Below are positions 30,290 through 33,779 of a stretch of 33,779 nt of DNA, in pieces. A model generated the notes under the pieces. The model was not told where the DNA came from. It saw only the letters and a list, made by a program, of their open reading frames with translations, and made no database searches. How positions within the stretch are numbered: the stretch's first letter is position 1; each line of letters starts with the position of its first letter. A program made the translations under genes and the position numbers. Source of the DNA: Mesostigma viride (taxonomy: Eukaryota > Streptophyta > Mesostigmatophyceae > Mesostigmatales > Mesostigmataceae); the NCBI GenBank assembly GCA_009746045.1, contig RPFO01002075.1:1-33779 (forward strand), written 5' to 3'.

Positions 30290-33200
30290 TCCATGAATCA
30301 ATATGACTCCATGTACGTAGACAAGCCATGATGACCCCATGGGAGCCTGAATCCTCATCATTAAATACATAAATGCCACCCATGTACGTAGACGGGCCAT
30401 GATGACACCAATGGAGCCTGAATCCTCATCATTAATTACATAAATGCCAACCATGTACATACACGGGCAATGATGACACCATGGGAGCCTGAATCCTCAT
30501 CATTAATTACATAAATGCCAACCATGTACGTAGGCCAGCCATGATGACACTGTGGGAGCCTGAATCCTCATCATTAATTTCATACATGCCAACAACACGT
30601 AGACGGGCCATAATGACACCACGGGAGCCTGAATCCTGATCATTTTTTTTTCTTTGACATCCATGTACGTAGGCCAGCCATGATGACACCATGGGAGCCT
30701 GAATCCTCATCATTTTTTTTCTGAGACATCCATGTACGTAGGCCAGCCATGATGACACCATGGGAGCCTGAATCCTCATCATTTTTTTTCTGAGACATCC
30801 ATGTACGTAGGCCAGCCATGATGACACCATGGGAGCCTGAATCCTCATCATTAAATACATACATGCCATCCATGTACGTAGACAGGCCATGACATCTGAC
30901 ACCATGGGAGCCTGAATCCTCATCATTTACTATTCCTTGACATCCATGTACGTAGACGGGCCATGATGACACCATGGGAGCCTGAATCCTCTTCATTTTT
31001 TTTTCTTTGACATCCATGTACATACGTAGGCCAGCCATGATGACACCAATGGAGCCTGAATCCTCATCATTAATTACATACATAAATGCCATGATCATCA
31101 ATGACCCCATGGGAGCCTGAATCCTCATCATTAAATACATAAATGCCACGGTCCATGTACGTAGACGGGCCATGATGACACCAATGGAGCCTGAATCCTC
31201 ATCATTAATTACATAAATGCCAACCATGTACATACACGGGCAATGATGACACCATGGGAGCCTGAATCCTCATCATTAATTACATAAATGCCAACCATGT
31301 ACGTAGGCCAGCCATGATGACACTATGGGAGCCTGAATCCTCATCATTCATTTCATACATGCCAACAACACGTAGACGGGCCATAATGACACCACGGGAG
31401 CCTGAATCCTCATCATTTTTTTTTCTTTGACATCCATGTACGTAGGCCAGCCATGATGACACCATGGGAGCCTGAATCCTCATCATTTTTTTTCTGAGAC
31501 ATCCATGTACGTAGGCCAGCCATGATGACACCATGGGAGCCTGAATCCTCATCATTAAATACATACATGCCATCCATGTACGTAGACAGGCCATGATGAC
31601 ACCATGGGAGCCTGAATCCTCATCATTTACTATTCCTTGACATCCATGTACGTAGACGGGCCATGATGACACCATGGGAGCCTGAATCCTCATCATTTTT
31701 TTTTCTTTGACATCCATGTACATACGTAGGCCAGCCATGATGACACCAATGGAGCCTGAATTCTCATCATTAATTACATACATGCCATCCATGTACGTAG
31801 ACAGGCCATGACATCTGACACCATGGGAGCCTGAATCCTCATCATTTACTATTCCTTGACATCCATGTACGTAGACGGGCCATGATGACACCATGGGAGC
31901 CTGAATCCTCATCATTTTTTTTCTTTGACATCCATGTACATACGTAGGCCAGCCATGATGACACCAATGGAGCCTGAATCCTCATCATTAATTACATACA
32001 TAAATGCCAACCATGTACATACACGGGCAATGATGACACCAATGGAGCCTGAATCCTCATCATTAATTACATAAATGGCAACCATGTACATACACGGGCA
32101 ATGATGACACCATGGGAGCCTGAATCCTCATCATTTTTTTTTCTTTGACATCCATGTACATACGTAGGCCAGCCATGATGACACCAATGGAGCCTGAATC
32201 CTCATCATTAATTACATACATGCCATCCATGTACGTAGACAAGCCATGATGACCCCATGGGAGCCTGAATCCTCATCATTAATTACATACATGCCATCCA
32301 TGTACGTAGACAGGCCATGATGACACCATGGGAGCCTGAATCCTCATCATTTACTATTCCTTGACATCCATGTACGTAGGCCAGCCATGGAGACACCATG
32401 GGAGCCTGAATCCTCCTCATTAATTACATAAATGCCAACCATGTACGTAGACAAGCCATGATGACCCCATGGGAGCCTGAATCCTCATCATTAATTACAT
32501 AAATGCCATCCATGTACGTAGACGGGCCATGATGACACCATGGGAGCCTGAATCCTCATCATTTACTATTCCTTGACATCCATGTACGTAGGCCAGCCAT
32601 GGAGACACCATGGGAGCCTGAATCCTCCTCATTAATTACATAAATGCCAACCATGTACGTAGACAAGCCATGATGACCCATGGGAGCCTGAATCCTCATC
32701 ATTAATTACATAAATGCCATCCATGTAAGTAGACGGGCCATGATGACACCATGGGAGCCTGAATCCTCCTCATTAATTACATAAATGCCAACCATGTACG
32801 TAGACAAGCCATGATGACACCATGGGAGCCTGAATCCTCATCATTAATTACATAAATGCCATCCATGTACGTAGACGGGCCATGATGACACCATGGGAGC
32901 CTGAATCCTCATCATTAATTACATAAATGCCAACCATGTACGTAGGCCAGCCATGGAGACACCATGGGAGCCTGAATCCTCATCATTAATTACATACATG
33001 CCAACAATGTAGGTAGACAAGCCATGATGACACCATGGGAGCCTGAATCCTCATCATTTATTTTATGAGACATCCATGTACGTAGGCCAGCCATGATGAC
33101 ACCATGGGAGCCTGAATCCTCATCATTTCTTTTTCTTTGACATCCATGTACGTAGGCCAGCCATGATGACACCATGGGAGCCTGAATCCTCCTCATTAAT

Positions 33201-33779
33201 TACATACATGCCATCCATGTACGTACACGGGCCATGATGACACCATGGGAGCCTGAATCCTCATCATTTACTATTCCTTGACATCCATGTACGTAGGCCA
33301 GCCATGGAGACACCATGGGAGCCTGAATCCTCATCATTAATTACATAAATGCCAACCATGTACGTAGACAAGCCATGATGACACCATGGGAGCCTGAATC
33401 CTCCTCATTAATTACATAAATGCCAACCATGTACGTAGACAAGCCATGATGACACCATGGGAGCCTGAATCCTCATCATTAATTACATACATGCCATCCA
33501 TGTACGTAGCCAGCCATGATGACACCATGGGAGCCTGAATCCTCATCATTTACTATTCCTTGACATCCATGTACGTAGGCCAGCCATGGAGACACCATGG
33601 GAGCCTGAATCCTCCTCATTAATTACATAAATGCCAACCATGTACGTAGACAAGCCATGATGACCCCATGGGAGCCTGAATCCTCATCATTAATTACATA
33701 AATGCCATCCATGTACGTAGACGGGCCATGATGACACCATGGGAGCCTGAATCCTTATCATTTACTATTCCTTGACATC
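30290..33779. repeat. 69-72-bp minisatellite with higher-order structure, about 50 units, runs off the window
   Basis: Every unit holds CATGTACGTAG, a CCATGATGACACCATGGGAG core and CCTGAATCCTCATCATT, then one of several linkers: AATTACATAAATGCCA, TTTTTTTCTTTGACATC, TACTATTCCTTGACATC or TTTTCTGAGACATC. Early spacings of GAGCCTG are 71, 71, 71, 69, 70, 69 and 69. Linker order repeats: the block from about 30329 recurs from about 31098 (offset about 770), and a three-unit block of about 211 bp recurs at about 32351, 32563 and near 33550. In each unit ATGATGA and TCATCAT can pair around a 20-base loop. Minus-strand frames reading MRIQAPMVSSWLAYVHG are by-products, broken repeatedly. Confidence 0.97.

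Noticed and set aside
30269-33196. Minus-strand repeats reading DEDSGSHGVIMAGLRTWM
   Set aside because: Frames break every few units because unit length varies between 69 and 72, and the same DNA reads in two frames. No intact gene.
30290-33779. Cluster of C/D-box snoRNAs (TGATGA and CTGA in every unit)
   Set aside because: The two boxes are only 12 bases apart, too close for a guide region, and there is no terminal stem joining them.

Overview
This is a repeat-dominated window from a nuclear genome of a eukaryote, most likely an alga or a related protist or plant. The evidence is a GT-AG intron-split gene, very long satellite and minisatellite arrays, G-rich hexamer arrays, and the lack of any operon-like run of genes. 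The sequence alone does not fix the species. I saw no rRNA, tRNA or CRISPR array.

Layout. 1-345: a scrambled, insertion-rich copy of a 170-bp satellite. 390-1190: diverged ~195-bp tandem repeats. 1731-1889: a polypyrimidine tract. 2613-4729 (minus): remains of one or two broken protein genes, one with a Gly/Ala-rich linker and one with a Cys-rich N-terminus. 4656-5270: a nearly perfect 615-bp palindrome (about 297-bp arms, 21-bp loop) that overlaps the 5' end of the broken gene and repeats it divergently. 5890-8330: hexamer arrays (TTTGCG, GGGGCA, GGGCGT, GGGGGC), all G-rich on the plus strand from 6467 onward. 8776-8861: TAGT motifs spaced at the helical period. 9001-19200: exactly 60 units of a 170-bp satellite that look identical except for one base in the first and last units. 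19204-22896: GTGAGAAAA-type clusters, an inverted repeat, GGGCCC hairpins and a 50-bp tandem repeat. 22897-26382 (minus): the one convincing gene, a transposase-like protein of about 975-990 residues in at least four exons. 26394-26950: a ~230-bp tandem repeat behind its 5' end, built around the palindrome CGCCGGCCGGCG. 27240-27411: AT-rich DNA. 29262-30032: a 30-bp minisatellite. 30290 to the window end: a 69-72-bp minisatellite with higher-order structure.

The coding content points to DNA transposons. The right-hand gene has an RNase H-like Asp-Asp-Asp pattern, Cys/His clusters before and after it, and intron-exon structure. The left-hand broken gene has a Cys-rich start that may come from a related family. 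The strongest leads for something new are the transposase-like gene with its array of palindromic motifs, one copy of which also lies inside the gene's last intron; the long palindrome carrying repeated CCAAT/CACGTG modules; and the nucleosome-sized, fully homogenised satellite. Several features, including the insertion-rich satellite copy, frame breaks and perfect array identity, could also reflect long-read or assembly error and need read-level checks.
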